This document shows positions 1-11,349 of a stretch of 60,000 bases of DNA, piece by piece. The translations under genes were made by a program, and so were the position numbers. The notes beneath the pieces are model-generated. The model saw only the letters and a program-made list of their open reading frames with translations. It was not told where the DNA came from and did no database searches. Each line of letters opens with the position of its first letter. Position 1 is the first letter of the stretch. The stretch lies in assembly GCA_029204225.1 (NCBI GenBank), contig CM055113.1, positions 22,641,605 through 22,701,604 of the forward strand, written 5' to 3'. The stretch comes from Diphasiastrum complanatum. Its lineage: Eukaryota > Streptophyta > Lycopodiopsida > Lycopodiales > Lycopodiaceae.

Positions 1-40
1 TGTGAGTCGGTTTTGAGAGTCAGTGCTTAACAAAAGCAGG

Positions 41-42
<2 letters not shown>

Positions 43-107
<65 letters not shown>

Positions 108-131
108 GTCCATACATACATACACACACTT

Positions 132-169
<38 letters not shown>
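43..169. repeat. Compound TC / CA microsatellite
   Basis: A (TC)n run of about 60 bases (43-104) is followed by short CATA units, a second TC run (131-142) and a (CA)n run ending near 169. It is simple-sequence DNA; the Leu/Ser and Thr/His peptides it would encode have no meaning. Confidence 0.97.
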
Positions 170-172
<3 letters not shown>

Positions 173-239
173 AGTATTATAAATTGGTGGGCTCCCATCA
201 AGATTGGACACTCTAGTGTAGGGCCCCTAGCATAGGGGG

Positions 240-2024
240 AGGCCCCTTGGGCGCCTCCCTGGCGGGCGGAAGACTCCCAAATCGGGGCCTTCCTCGAAGT
301 AACAACTGTCAGAGTTTTCTTTTTTTAATTTTTTAATTTTTGGTGGATTTTATTCTATTTTCTAGTAAGTTTGAAAATGCTATTAGATTGTTGACTTTTG
401 TAAAATAGTAACCCATACATTATGCACCTCTTTCCCAACCTGTGTTTTGAAGGCTTCCTAGCCCATTCTAGTTGTTTTTATCTTCATTGAAATTGGGCTT
501 GGCATTTGCAAGCTGCAATGCACGTCAAAGGCTAGTTTGCCTTTAAAAGAAAGGCAAACTTTTCAAAATTGACGAAGCTCAACTTGATAAGTCAACTCTT
601 GTAGCAACAAAACCCAGCAATTCGACATAAATCAGGCTCAATGAATGACAAACTTAAGAATTGCTCTTTCATTTGAAAGGTAACTTTAAAAGGTTAAATG
701 TCATTCTACTTTGGAAATTTTAAAAAATTTATTTCAAAAAATATCATGAGTATATGTATATAAGTGGTTGAAAGGTTCATACGTATATCATTTGAAAGGT
801 ACCCTTGGATTATACATGTCATGTGAAATGCAAAGCAAAAAAAAAAGCCCATTGAGGTGAAAGGTAAGGGTGCACATCAAATTCCAAGCCCATTGAAATG
901 CATTTTTACTTTCAACATTTTCAACTAAAAGGTGGTTAATGAAAAAAATCCTTTTAAAGCACCCTTCAAGTTGAGTGAAATCGTTAGTATTGAAGCTAGA
1001 TTCTGTTTTGTGCGTTTCACCAGGAAAGTGTAACTACCCTTTGAAACAAAGGCTTGAGAGCTTTTTAAAACTAGTATTGAATCATAGATTTGTAAGGTAT
1101 TTATGATGACATCTATTTTTAAATAATAATTTCAAGCATATTATTCTGCCATTTAAAACTTTCTCCAAATAAAATTGTAGGTTGTTAGGAGTAAGGACAT
1201 TGGTGGGCTCCCATAAAATATTGATAAGATGGTGGATAATTATAATATCGCAAAATCAATTTCCTTTTTTAAAGAAGAAAACAGACGCGTCTCTCTCTGC
1301 ACAAAATCTGTGCGCCTTTATTTTTATGATAAAAAATAAAAATAGATGCACTTTTCAACACATTGAAGGTGAATGTAAATTTTTTTCACTTTTTTTAAGT
1401 GCACTTTTCACCCATAAGTGCATGTAAAAAAAAATTACAGCAATAAATGTACAAAATGTTGTCATGTCGAGGAAGGTCTATCTTCTCAGATGTTCCGCAA
1501 TGGAAAATGGCCTTCAGCCTCAGAGAATACCCCCTGGTGCAAGACGAGTTTTGACATTCTACGAGTAAATTTTTTGTGAATTTTGCGAATTTCTTCTACC
1601 CAGAATCCAACAAAATGGTAGCATATGGTGTGCTAATCTTTTTATGCCACTACATGATCTTTTAAGAACAAGAATTGTGGTTTGACGCATACTTAAAACT
1701 TTGACTATCCATCAAATGACACACATCTAGTGGCAAGAACGAGCAACACAATTCACGTGTCCAAAGGACGATTGCTTGCTTAATACTGGCCAAAAAATAG
1801 CAACTAAGGCACCCTAAATCTGGATATAATCCACTGGCTAGCTTAAGATATTAGTCGAATAATAGATGATCTGATGGCAGCTTCATTCTCATAATGACAA
1901 TGTTGTAAAAAATATTATAAAGTGTATACTCACAATGTACTTGATTGATAAAACAAATAGGCCAACGACTTAAGTAGTGTAACATACTACAGATCAATCT
2001 TTTAAGACGCACCTGTATATTGTC
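240..2024. other. Non-coding stretch, no gene seen
   Basis: AT-rich sequence with no convincing reading frame on either strand. The only structure noted is a 15-base word (TTGGTGGGCTCCCAT) present at 184-198 and again at 1200-1214, which may mark related transposon ends about 1 kb apart. Confidence 0.5.
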
Positions 2025-2296
2025 ATGTTGTCGTATGTGCATGCACAAGGGAGGATAGCATTGGCAGTTGCATCGTGTGAGATTGTTGCACTGTTGATGA
2101 AAGGTGGTAGAACCTCACACTCTCGGCTTAAAATTCCTCTGACGGAATTGAATGAGAGCTCGACATGCAACATATTTAAGCAATCTACGTTAGGTACGCT
2201 TTTGATGGCATGTCAACTGATCATTTGGGATGAGGCTCCCATGGTGCCTAAGTATGCTATAGAGTGTATAGATCGACCTCTGTGAGATATATTGAG
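2025..2296 (+). pseudogene. Helitron-type PIF1-like helicase relic
   Basis: About 85 codons read like the N-terminal helicase core of plant Helitron PIF1-like proteins. Seen: a block resembling the family's G(K/R)I-LAVASxGIAALL segment (GRIALAVASCEIVALL), then GGRTSHSRLKIPL, then the Walker B-like LIIWDEAPM and the following DRPL. In the family such helicases unwind DNA during rolling-circle transposition. The Walker A segment that should lie upstream is absent, and a TGA follows DRPL exactly where the family usually has Arg before DIL; DIL is still readable after the stop, suggesting a CGA-to-TGA change. It is a dead fragment running into the LTR of a neighbouring gypsy element. No Helitron termini were found, so this could also be a captured fragment. 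Confidence 0.75.
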
Positions 2297-3046
2297 TATC
2301 GAAATCACAAGCATACCACAACACTCCATAACATACTCAAGATCCAAACCCTACTTATGTCCCATACCATAAGCAAGATCCAAACCTCAAGCATACTACC
2401 ACAAGAAAGCACTCTACACACTAGTAGCAACACTAGAGCATAAGCAAAGCAAACAAGAGAGATCTCCCCCTCCCAATGGGCGCCTTACTACACTCATATA
2501 GATGGCCCATGGACCCCTCCAATGCATTATGGAGTTCCATGCTCATCCAATGAGAGAGAGAGAAGCCTAGGGGAGTTAAAGAATCTTCAAGAGCCTCCAT
2601 AGGCTTATGGAAGGTCAAGAGACTCCTTCCATAACCTATGACTCTTTGAATGCCTTTCTTGTGGGAGTTGGGAACTCAATGGACACTTTAGAAGGGCGCC
2701 CTCCTACTAGGTCCCATTGCCCAAGTTGTGCATATATACTTTGGTCCTAGACCAATTAAGTGATATGGTTCAAGGTTGAGGTCCAAGGTTTAGAAAAATA
2801 GTCATCCAATGACTTTCTAACACCTCTCTAGGTTCCATACCTCCATCCAAGGCATAAACACCTACTTGCCTTTAACCAAGGACACTAGTACCTTAATCTG
2901 AGGTACTTACCCTTAATACTAAGGGTACCCCTTATCCAAAGGTCACGTGACTCCATACCTCCAACTAAGGTATAGTCACTTGCTTGCCCTTATCCAAGGA
3001 CACATATCCTTAATCCTAAGGGAACCTTACCATTTAGCTCCCAACA
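2293..3046 (-). mobile_element. 3' LTR of a truncated Ty3/gypsy chromovirus
   Basis: On the minus strand a TG-starting sequence (TGTTGGGAGC at 3046) begins about 30 bases past the stop of the integrase/chromodomain ORF, the position expected for a 3' LTR. It holds a TATA-like TATATATGCA at about 2730-2740. The far end is either 2293 (..ACTCA) or 2281 (..TCTCACA); both give TG...CA ends, so the length is about 754-766 bp. A second LTR copy was not found, so boundaries rest on end dinucleotides and context only. Confidence 0.6.
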
Positions 3047-3077
3047 CTAAATGGACTATCAGGGGTCTGAAAAAATG

Positions 3078-3520
3078 CTAGTTACATAGGTATGTAACAT
3101 TCCTTCCCCCTAAACTTAAATTTTTCCTTGTAGGAAAAAATTTGGAAAAATTCTTCTGGAGATCAGCCTCCTTTTCCCAGGTATCCTCCTCTTCTAATTT
3201 GCCCCTCCACTTGACTAAAAATTCCTGAAGCACTCTACTCCGTAGAGTTCTCTGCCGGCTATTAACAATTGCCTCGGGTTCAGGTGGTCCACTCACGGAC
3301 TCATAACGAAGAAGTTCAACTAGATCTTCCACAGGGACCAGGGTCTCCCCAACCCCCAACGAGGGTTTCAACTTACTAACGTGGAAAACAGGATGAATTC
3401 CAACGTTAGCTGGAAGGTCTAGTTTGTATGTGACCTTGTTTATCACTTGGATAACCTTAAAAGGACCACAATACCTAGGCGCCAACTTTGCACACTTAAT
3501 AGTTTTCAAGCCCCTAGAGT
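3078..3520 (-). pseudogene. Chromovirus integrase C-terminus with chromodomain (partial)
   Basis: The minus-strand frame carries the Ty3/gypsy integrase C-terminal module: [13 protein letters not shown], then [20 protein letters not shown] (about residues 8-51). A chromodomain follows at the end: [12 protein letters not shown] and [11 protein letters not shown] (about residues 93-118). In chromoviruses this domain guides integration by binding chromatin. The catalytic D,D,E core, RT and RNase H are missing because the element stops abruptly near 3520. The frame closes about 30 bases before the LTR start, as in intact elements. Confidence 0.85.
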
Positions 3521-3847
3521 GACTAGGGACTCATGACATTGGTTACTTCAACCATTAAAACTATGATTTGTCAGTATAATAATTCACTTATTTTATTCAA
3601 TAGAAACACTTGGATTACAATTACGGCCACACTAGAGTCATATTTGTCAAAGTTAAGAAGCAAAAACCTTCAAGCAAATGCTTTCCACAATTGAAATGGA
3701 CATGAACCTAACAGGAGAAGAGAAGAATCAAATAACCATAATCGATAGTGAAAATGGCTCGTGTGGAGGTTAGAATGTATTTCCTCACAAATGATTCTGA
3801 ACAGTCTATTGTGCAATACAAAATTTGAACGTGTTTAAAGGCTCCTC

Positions 3848-4372
3848 TTGTCTACAACAGCCAAGGAAGCTTGGAACTCACTTAAAGCCATTTATGAAGC
3901 CAAGAATACCTCTAGACTCCTCACTCTAAGGAACCAAATAGTCCAAAGTTGCCAAAGGAGTGATGAGAGTGCTTCATATTATATATTGAGAGTCAAAGAC
4001 ATCCATAGAGGGTTGCATGCATTGGAGACCACATTAATCAAAGTGAGGTAGTGCAAGTTATCCTCAATGGCTTGAGAGATAAATTTGATAATCTTGTGCC
4101 GAGAGGAAGAATAGCCTGCTTTATGTGAGTGTACCAAAGCTCTACGAATTCAAGCATCCTTGCCTAAGGATTTTTGGGGAGAGGCTACTAATTGTGCCAA
4201 TTATCTATGCAATAGACTCCATCATCTTGCTCTTGGAGGAAAGAAACCTTATGAGATGTTACATAAAGAGAAGCCTAAGGTTGATCACCTTAGAATCTTT
4301 GGATGTATTTGCTTTGCTCATATTCCTTTGGAGACTAGAAAGAAAGATGAGACTTGCCATGGCGGAAGTTTA
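3848..4372 (+). pseudogene. Copia relic: gag joined to integrase by deletion
   Basis: The first part (3848-4095) reads as copia gag (UBN2 type): KEAWNSLKAIYEAKNTSRLL, LTLRNQIV, and after a frame change VILNGLRDKFDNLV. Near 4097 the sequence jumps to the integrase core end: AERKNR..LCECTKA, then SLPKDFWGEATNCANYLCNR and LRIFGCICFAHIPLETRKK. Everything between (zinc knuckle, protease and most of the integrase core) is deleted. The integrase part closely resembles copia element A at 17.7-22.5 kb (KDFWGEAIGCANYLCN, HVPLETRKK), so both likely belong to one family. Similarity ends near 4350-4372, where gypsy LTR sequence starts. Confidence 0.85.
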
Positions 4373-4475
4373 TTGACAGATACTCATATGTGGACTTACA
4401 AAACACATGCCACAGAGTTTTATTTCTCTTTTTTTTTATTTTTGTTCTGTGTTAGCATAGTTGCTAACATTATCC
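4365..4475 (-). mobile_element. Start of 3' LTR of gypsy element 1 (truncated)
   Basis: On the minus strand TGTTAGCAACTATGCTAACA follows directly after a purine-rich tract. It is the expected position of a 3' LTR for the long minus-strand gypsy element. Only about 100 bases remain before copia sequence begins. The first 20 bases contain a small inverted repeat (TTAGCA/TGCTAA). Confidence 0.5.
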
Positions 4476-4489
4476 CCCTCCTTATTGGA
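4476..4489 (-). promoter_or_regulatory. Polypurine tract of gypsy element 1
   Basis: Minus-strand AAGGAGGGGGATAA lies between the stop of the extra 3' ORF and the LTR-like TGTTAGC. Plus-strand DNA synthesis of LTR retrotransposons is primed from such tracts. Confidence 0.55.
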
Positions 4490-5995
4490 TTGGTGGTCCC
4501 ACACCAATCGAAGCTTTTTTGTCCTGGATCTTTTGAGCTTCTTGGAGGCGAGATTGTTGTTGATGGATTTGATAGATTTTATTGCCGATGTCTTCCATCA
4601 TTTGCCAATGGAGTTTATTGAGGAAGGGCAGTTGTTTGTTATAATGCGGCATGCCTTGCAAGAATCCATGGATCTTCTAGAGTTCCACCATATCGACGTG
4701 CAACGTTGAAGTGAGGGCTACACGGTAATAAAGGCGCACCATGTTGATGTGATCCGTTTCAATCTGCAAGGGCTTGTTGATATCAATGGCGATTGGCTCC
4801 TTGGGTGGATATTTTTTTGCGAACTCTTGGGAGATGAGGTGCTCGTTGCTTGGTGCAGTTGGAGAGATCCGGTGCCTTATTGTGGGTGCTTCAGCAGCTA
4901 AGGCATGTTCAATTTGGGGGTCTGGTTCAGGGGAGAGCGGAGATGAAGGGTTAGAAGCAGCAATGCATTGGGATTCAGGAGAAAATTGGCGTGGAAAGGG
5001 AAGGTTAGTTGTGTTGATGGGGTTAGAAGTGGTAGAAGTGAATTGTTGTTCGGAGGAAGTACCACCGGTGACGCATGCATGGAGGGATATGCAAATGCAA
5101 ATCTCAGGATTGGAGATAGGATGATATGGATGCAAGTCAACAGTATTATGTCTTACATCGTGTCATTGATGTGTGTGTGAATGCATACATGATGAGGCTT
5201 TGATGCCCCAATCGCTCCAGGCTAGTGATTACCAACTCTTTTTTTTTTTTTGTTTTTTTTTGTTTAGACATTCAACTTATACTCTCTAAGAACTGATTCG
5301 ATGGGGAATAACCATTTCTCCTCTCTATCCTGACTCTTCTCTCAAGCCCTATATTCTGACAGTAGTCCATGTAGGACAACTTACTGTCCTAAGATCTAAT
5401 ACACAAGATGGTAGGAAGTACTAGTTTTTTCGCTAGTCTATGGAATCAATCAGAAAAATCATCCTCATCTCTTATGGATGTGCGAGGCATCACTCGTCCT
5501 GACAACTCGGTTCAAGGTCTGATAGAGATGGTTGAAGTCCTTTTCTTTTTTCTTTCTTTTTTTTGGTTGGTGGTTGAGTTGTTGGCCCTTGAGACTGCCC
5601 TTGGAACGACGAGCCTTGATTATGTGTTGGCGATGGTTGAAATCCTGTCCCATCGCCACCATCTGAGCCATCAAAGTGATGCTCAGAGTCATGGATCTCA
5701 GGCTTGCTCTACATGGACATAAGGTGTGGATTGAGCGGCCACCTTCAATCTTTCTTCCAAGGTGGCTATGTGTTGGTTAAAGGCCTCGACAGAAGCAGTG
5801 TATGATTGTTGTAGTTTAGTGTGCTGCTCCATCGTTGGGCTAATTGCTTATATGCCCCCACTGGAATTTGGATTCCCTCGGGAATAGTTGTGGTGCAAAA
5901 TCATTGAAATCGACTAATTCCAGTTGTTCCTTCATAGCGGAACATGCGACTTGTGCATCGTCTACGGCCGTGTCTCGTTTTGCTGTGTATTTCAT
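4490..5995 (-). pseudogene. Extra 3' ORF of gypsy element 1, unrecognised (P/S/Q-rich, coiled coil)
   Basis: After the start of integrase the minus strand still reads as protein, with several stops and frame changes. Order: a segment ending in KEQLELVDFNDFAPQLFPRE (near 5880-5960), a helical coiled-coil-like stretch (ASVEAFNQHIATLEERLKVA, about 5740-5830), a Gly/Gln/Pro-rich stretch, a Ser/Pro-rich stretch of about 150 residues (4677-5135), and a basic/Gln-rich helical tail ending in GVGPPIQ at about 4490. The stop lies immediately before the polypurine tract, so this is the last ORF of the element. I do not recognise it. Athila-type elements carry an extra ORF here, but no homology is claimed. 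Part of the first segment may be a remnant of the integrase C-terminus. Confidence 0.45.
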
Positions 5996-8200
5996 GTTGA
6001 AAAAAACATCTACGTAGATATTGTCTGATTCACGACGATACAGCTAACCTGCAATCAATCCTTATGAATCAATTGTCTCCTCTGTACTTTTTTCAAAGAG
6101 TCATTCATTTGTCCTAGCATCAGGTACTCAACAATATTTGTTGCCCACTCAGGTACTACCTCTACATAGAATAATGTAGCATCTGGTAATTCATCATCCA
6201 CTTCAGTATTAACTGGTGCGGATTCAATTCTGAAACATGGTCGGCAAGATAATGTTGCTTTCTCTTACGAACCACGATTCAAAGTTCAAATTCAGTCAAA
6301 TCAGTAACCATCTTGCAATACGCCCTACATTGCCCGTCTTGTTTACCAAGTAAAGTAACGGTTGGTGATCCGTATAAAATGCAAAGTGCGTTTCCATGAG
6401 GTAATGTCGAAATTTTCGTACAAAAAAAATCGTGGCTAATGCTTTACGTTCTGTTGTTGAATAGTTCTTCTCTAGATCTGTAAGTTGTCTGCTTGCAAAT
6501 CGTATTGGATAGTCCTTCTTATATTCACCTGGTTGCATCAAAACTGATCCAATTGAATATTTTGAGGCATCAGTGTGAACATGAAATTGAATCGTCCAAG
6601 CTGGAGAACAAAGTATTGGTGATGAAGCTAATGCTTTTTTTAATTTTTTGAAGGCTTCTGACGCTTCAACTGTCCAAATAGAAACAATGGTCAGTTTGTA
6701 TATATGTCTTGCAAGACTAGCAAAGAAGATAATAAAAATTCGTTAATAGTTCGCATGACCCATAAATACATAAACTCCAAGAATTAATATCACGTCCAAG
6801 AACAACTCCGTGGAAAACCCATATCTGGCACTTTTCTGGATACAAGGAAATTTGATACTTGCGACAACGTTCAAATACTTTTTCCGATCGATCCAGGTGG
6901 TCTGAGTCTATGCTATGGACTTCAAGGTCATCCAAGTAAATTTCAAGAAAATTCTGTAGATAATCTTTAAAAGCAAATTGCATTACTTTTTGAAATGAAC
7001 TTGGTGTATTACAGAGTCCAAATGGTATTACTTTGTAAGCATAGGTCTCCCATTCTGTTGCAAAGGCTGTTTTATGGCAATCTTCAGGTGCAATTTTGAC
7101 CTTTGTAACCACTAAATCCATCCAGAAAACTATAAGCTTCCGCTCCAGCAAGGCGGTCCAAAATGCTTTCAGTAAAAGGTAACGGAAAATGATCTTTTCT
7201 TGTTACTATGTTCAAGGCCTTGAGATTCACACAAATTCTCAATTTCCCATTCTTCCTAGGAACAATGACAATTGGTGAAACCCATTCAGTATGTTCGATC
7301 TCATAAAAGTAAGGCTGACACATTCTTTGAATCAATCTTTTGAGGTGGATTTTTCCATTTTAGGACCGTATTATAATGTTGTTTAGCTTGTTTCTTTGTC
7401 ATTGATCCTCAGATCCTGTCTTCCTTTAATATAACTACTTTTAACAGTTTTATTGTTGGTTCATCAGGAATATTACGTACTCTAAATGTAGTCGGATCCA
7501 TATGATTTAGAATATGCTCATCAGTAAGTTCTGCATTGTCACCATAAGTCAAGGCATGACTCACAGGAATGAGTTCATCATCAATAGGGTCTGGTATGGG
7601 CTCCGTTGATATCCAAGCCACATTCAACACATTTAGTGAAAAAGTGATCGGTGTATCCAAAATTCGATCCAATGAAATCTCGCTCAAATTGGATTGATTA
7701 TCTTATTGACACATATAGCTTGTTGTACAATCAATCATTGCAAGGGCTTGATTCCAGTTGATAGTATCGGTTTGAGAGTCATAATGAACTCCCCAATTTT
7801 TTACTGGTTGGTCACAAGTATGATCCGTTGTTTACGAATCATCATCCTCTTTTTGAGCCACTAGTTTGATAGTCCAAGTTACAGGACCAACTTTGATTGC
7901 ACGTTCATGATTTTCAAAAGTGATTTTTCTGGCAGTTATGAATTACTTGTGCAACTCGTAACCATGGGTGTCCCAGTAGGACTCGATAGACATTTGGTGC
8001 TTCAGGTAAGTCCATTACTATGAACGTAATGATGAATTGTACTTCGGCAGTTCTGACAGGTATATCTTCAACCACTCCTTGCAGATGTTTGATCAGCCAG
8101 CTTAATGGCAAAAGTCGCAGGCTTTATCCTATAGCTTTCTAGAGATCAAGTTAACTCCTGAACTGCCATCTATCACGACTGCTTCATTAGAAAATTGTTT
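5996..8200 (-). pseudogene. Gypsy element 1 pol: protease, RT, RNase H, integrase start
   Basis: Domains run in minus-strand order. Protease (8200-7914): VIDGSSGVN active-site region, then LLGHPWL. Reverse transcriptase (7335-6750): TEWVSPIVIVPRKNGKLRIC, DHFPLPFTESILD, SFLDGFSGY, then GLCNTPSSFQ and the catalytic YLDD. RNase H (6541-6296): DYPIRFASRQL, ALATIFFVRKFRHYL, FYTDHQPLLYL. A linker (about 6235-6080) reads DELPDATLFYVEVV then LMLGQMND, as in gypsy RNase H-integrase linkers. The integrase breaks off after LYRRESDNIY near 6020; its catalytic core is missing. Frameshifts separate most domains, including one inside RT near 7100, so no active polyprotein can be made. Confidence 0.9.
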
Positions 8201-8276
8201 ATGCTATATCGGCAAGGTGATATTTTTTTGCTCACTTTTCCAAGCTGCTCCAAAAGGGAGTACTTCATTAGATTCT

Positions 8277-10146
8277 TCAAATCCAGCACAAAGGTGGCTC
8301 TTGATAGACTTTTGGTCCAGCTTGATTTAACTCTTGTGCTAATACTTCTTTTGCTTTTGGCACCAACTTTAGGAACTCTCCCAACGAAATATTGATCTTA
8401 CTAGACAAAATATTCATGACTAGTTCTGTTTGCGGCACTTTCGATTCCGTCATCTTGAAGGGTTCTTTGTGGTGATGCAATTGAGCATTCATATATGTAT
8501 GTGGATTATTCGGTGGTTGCACTGGTGAAGAATGAACCTCGGTTGTTGCTCTAGCAGCTTCAAGCTCTTCTTCCTCTTGTAAATGTTTAATCCACTGCCT
8601 CATATCTTGGTATCTCCTCTTTTGTGAATGAAGATTTGGATAGACTCCAGATGTTGTTGGTATATCAGTAGATGGTATAGAGTCGACAAGTGCTAGAACT
8701 GCTATAGGTTTCTTCTGCTTCTGTGCTTTGGTAACCACCATCAAGGGTACACTTGGTTCAGTCTGAGCTGTTGGTCTTTTCTTGATTGTGATCAAATTTA
8801 TAGGAGCTGTGGTTGGCGGCACCTTCGGTCTTGTTGGACACTCCTTGTAGCAATGGCCATATCCATAGTCACAACAGAATGGTACAAATTTGTCTTTGTT
8901 TGGGCATTCTGCAACTTTGTGATTTTTTCCACATGCAAAGCATCCAAGCGATGCTCTAGTCTAGTTTCTAGATGCTTGTTGTTGCACAACAACATAAATA
9001 GCATACTGTTCTGAAGGACCGCTCTCATGATCATTACTATAATTCCATTGCTCAGTACCTCTATAAGGTTCTGGTTCCATCAGATTAGCAGGAGGAGCTG
9101 GTTGCTTTGGTGGGGCAAGTAAAGCTAATCGTTCAGGATATCCAAGAGCAAATTGACAAGGTCTAGTTGTCGGATTGGTTCTCGATATCCCATCTGGACA
9201 TACCGTTGCTGAATAATCCGAGGATTAAAGTTGCAAAAAGCAGTCTCATGATCAGGCAAATTACACAAATGGCATATACTAATTTCTATTCATTTTTTTT
9301 ATTTGAGGACATTCACTATATGATTTTCCGTACGAATGGAACACCAAACATTTTCTCTGGTAGGAAAAGTCTTAGCAAACTTCTCAGGTTCCTTGTTCGC
9401 TTGTCCATGGAAATTTTTCAATGCTTTAATCTTCTCATCAAATTGCAACTACAACTTTTCCATCTGCTTCTGCTGATTCTTTTCGAGTTTCTCGAACTCA
9501 TTGAGCATCATCTCTACAGTAGCATTGACATTTGTTGATGCAATAGTGGTGGATGTCATAGTGGTCTGCCCTACTGTATAAGGCAACAAACTGATATTTG
9601 GCTCATTGTCTGAATCTTCATCCTCCTCCCGTATTGCATCATCCATAGCGTTTTGCAAAGTTGCATACTCATTGTGGCATTTCAACTGATCATTTTCGGA
9701 AGACCTGCCAAGAACCACATAATCATGGCGTCTTCAATAACCAATTTAGGTACGCACTCAGATCTAAGACATTTTACTCGTTCAATATAATCTCGAACCA
9801 TTTCTTGCTTTTCCATTTTAATTTTACTTAAGAGTAAGAAAGGGTCCTCCATAAACTTCCGAGGTTTGAACCATGTGATGAGGGCTCGTTTAACAGTCTC
9901 CCAATTCGTATGCTCAGTTTCATCTTGATTGTAGTACCAATCTTGTGCTGCACACGTTAAAGCCATAGGAAGAAGCTTAAGTTTATCCTGGGGGAAAACT
10001 TCGCCATAGACTTCACAAGATTCAGAATAGATCTGAAGAAATCTAACTGGATCTATTAATCCATTGTATTTGGGTAGATCCAAACGAGATTCTCTCCTAA
10101 CAATGATTGAATTGACTTCTTGAAGAGCACCTCCAAGGGCAGCCAC
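8277..10146 (-). pseudogene. Gypsy element 1 gag (capsid and nucleocapsid)
   Basis: The frame from 10146 to 9682 is a Retrotrans_gag capsid: ESRLDLPKYNG near residues 19-29, then AAQDWYYN, ALITWFKPR, LLLSKIKMEKQEMVRDYIER. It shifts frame near 9700 and continues as an acidic/Gln-rich region to 9449. Around 8942-8845, in another frame, are two zinc-knuckle-like motifs: CFACGKNHKVAEC and CCDYGYGHCYKEC. Both have CX2CX3HX4C spacing, one residue shorter than usual, and the second has Tyr in place of the second Cys. A Pro/Thr/Lys-rich tail runs to 8277. The capsid packages element RNA; this copy is interrupted by several frameshifts. Confidence 0.85.
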
Positions 10147-11329
10147 TTTTACAGATTAATTCAAGCTAACAATGAGATTGGATCTAGATTTTTCAATTAG
10201 GAACTATCTCAGATCAGATCTGCTAGATCTCTTTCACTTGACGAAAAATAATGATTCCTAAATTGTGAAAAAGATTATAAGATCAACCGATTGATACTTC
10301 TCAAAAATGAAGAATTCTCAGAATCATAATCAAATTGGACTAGATTTGACCCAAAATTTGACAGGGACTTGATCTGGAAAATCAAAACCCAAAAATAGTA
10401 TTAGCGAAGGTTGACTCGACGAAGGTTTAGCAGTGCTATTTTTAATAAAAACTCTTTGACTTTTCTGACAAATTCTATGGAAATAATCTTTGTTGAACTC
10501 TCAAACTGAGAATTTGACTCAAATTAAGCTAAGGTAGAATTGGCGAAGGTTCCTAACACATAAAAGCATAGTTTCTGTAGTTTGACGAGGGTAAAAATAG
10601 AGATTTTCCATGATCTGGATAGAATGAATGTTCGCCGAACTCAAAAATAATAAATTACGATAAATAGAATAATCTAGTAACTCGAGGAAGGTTCTGGTGA
10701 AGAATCAAGAGTAATACTGGTACTTTTGCAAAAAAGAGACTTTTTTGACAAAAATATGACAATATGACCACTGATCCTCTGAGATACCTTCTATTTTTTA
10801 TAATATTCTTTGCTGACCTGGCAGTAGATAGATCTGAATCACACCTATGCACAGTGAATCGGTCGAAAGTTTTTTTTTGTATTTTTAGGGGTTTGGTGAT
10901 TTTTTGATGTTTTTGATGGTTTTTCTGATGTTTCTAGAAATCTGCTTGGAAGGATTGTTTGCCCTTCAAACTGAAGGTTTTGTGATCAAAACTGAAGGTG
11001 TTTGCAACTTGGTGAACGTTTATTGAAAGAGGGTAAAAAGTTATCAGCTTTGATGATGATTTTTGTCTCCTTTTGACCAAAATCTGACAGATTTGACCAA
11101 TTTTTGCTGTTTCTTCTGATATCTCAAATCTAGATGGATCTTAAGATTGGTGATCTGAATAGCTTTCCCTGTTCAATAATTAGATAAGATTTCAAACAAG
11201 CAAATCCACTCAAATCATGCAAAATCGCTCCCAAACTAACCCTAAATGCAGATTTAACACTATTCATGCCACAACAATGCAAGCTAACCATCCAACAAAC
11301 ATGCTGCAAACTAAAAAATTGGCATAGCT
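10147..11329 (-). other. Untranslated leader of gypsy element 1
   Basis: About 1.2 kb between the primer-binding site and gag has no long ORF. It contains recurring GCGAAGGTT-like words on the plus strand (10404, 10417, 10542; weaker at 10584 and 10682), also seen in the 16.4-17.0 kb spacer. A long untranslated leader before gag is common in Tat/Athila-type elements. Confidence 0.45.
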
Positions 11330-11347
11330 CCCTAGAAACGGTGCCAA
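11330..11347 (-). promoter_or_regulatory. Primer-binding site, tRNA-Asp type (degraded)
   Basis: Minus-strand TGGCACCGTTTCTAGGGA matches the plant tRNA-Asp-type site (TGGCGCCGTTGCCGGGGA) at 14 of 18 positions. That site is typical of Tat and Athila gypsy lineages. It lies upstream of gag and just inside a sequence with a TATA box, as expected next to a 5' LTR. Confidence 0.55.
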
Positions 11348-11349
11348 GG

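Noticed and set aside
23-235. 70-codon Ser-Leu/His-Thr frame at the left edge
   Set aside because: Translation of TC and CA microsatellites.
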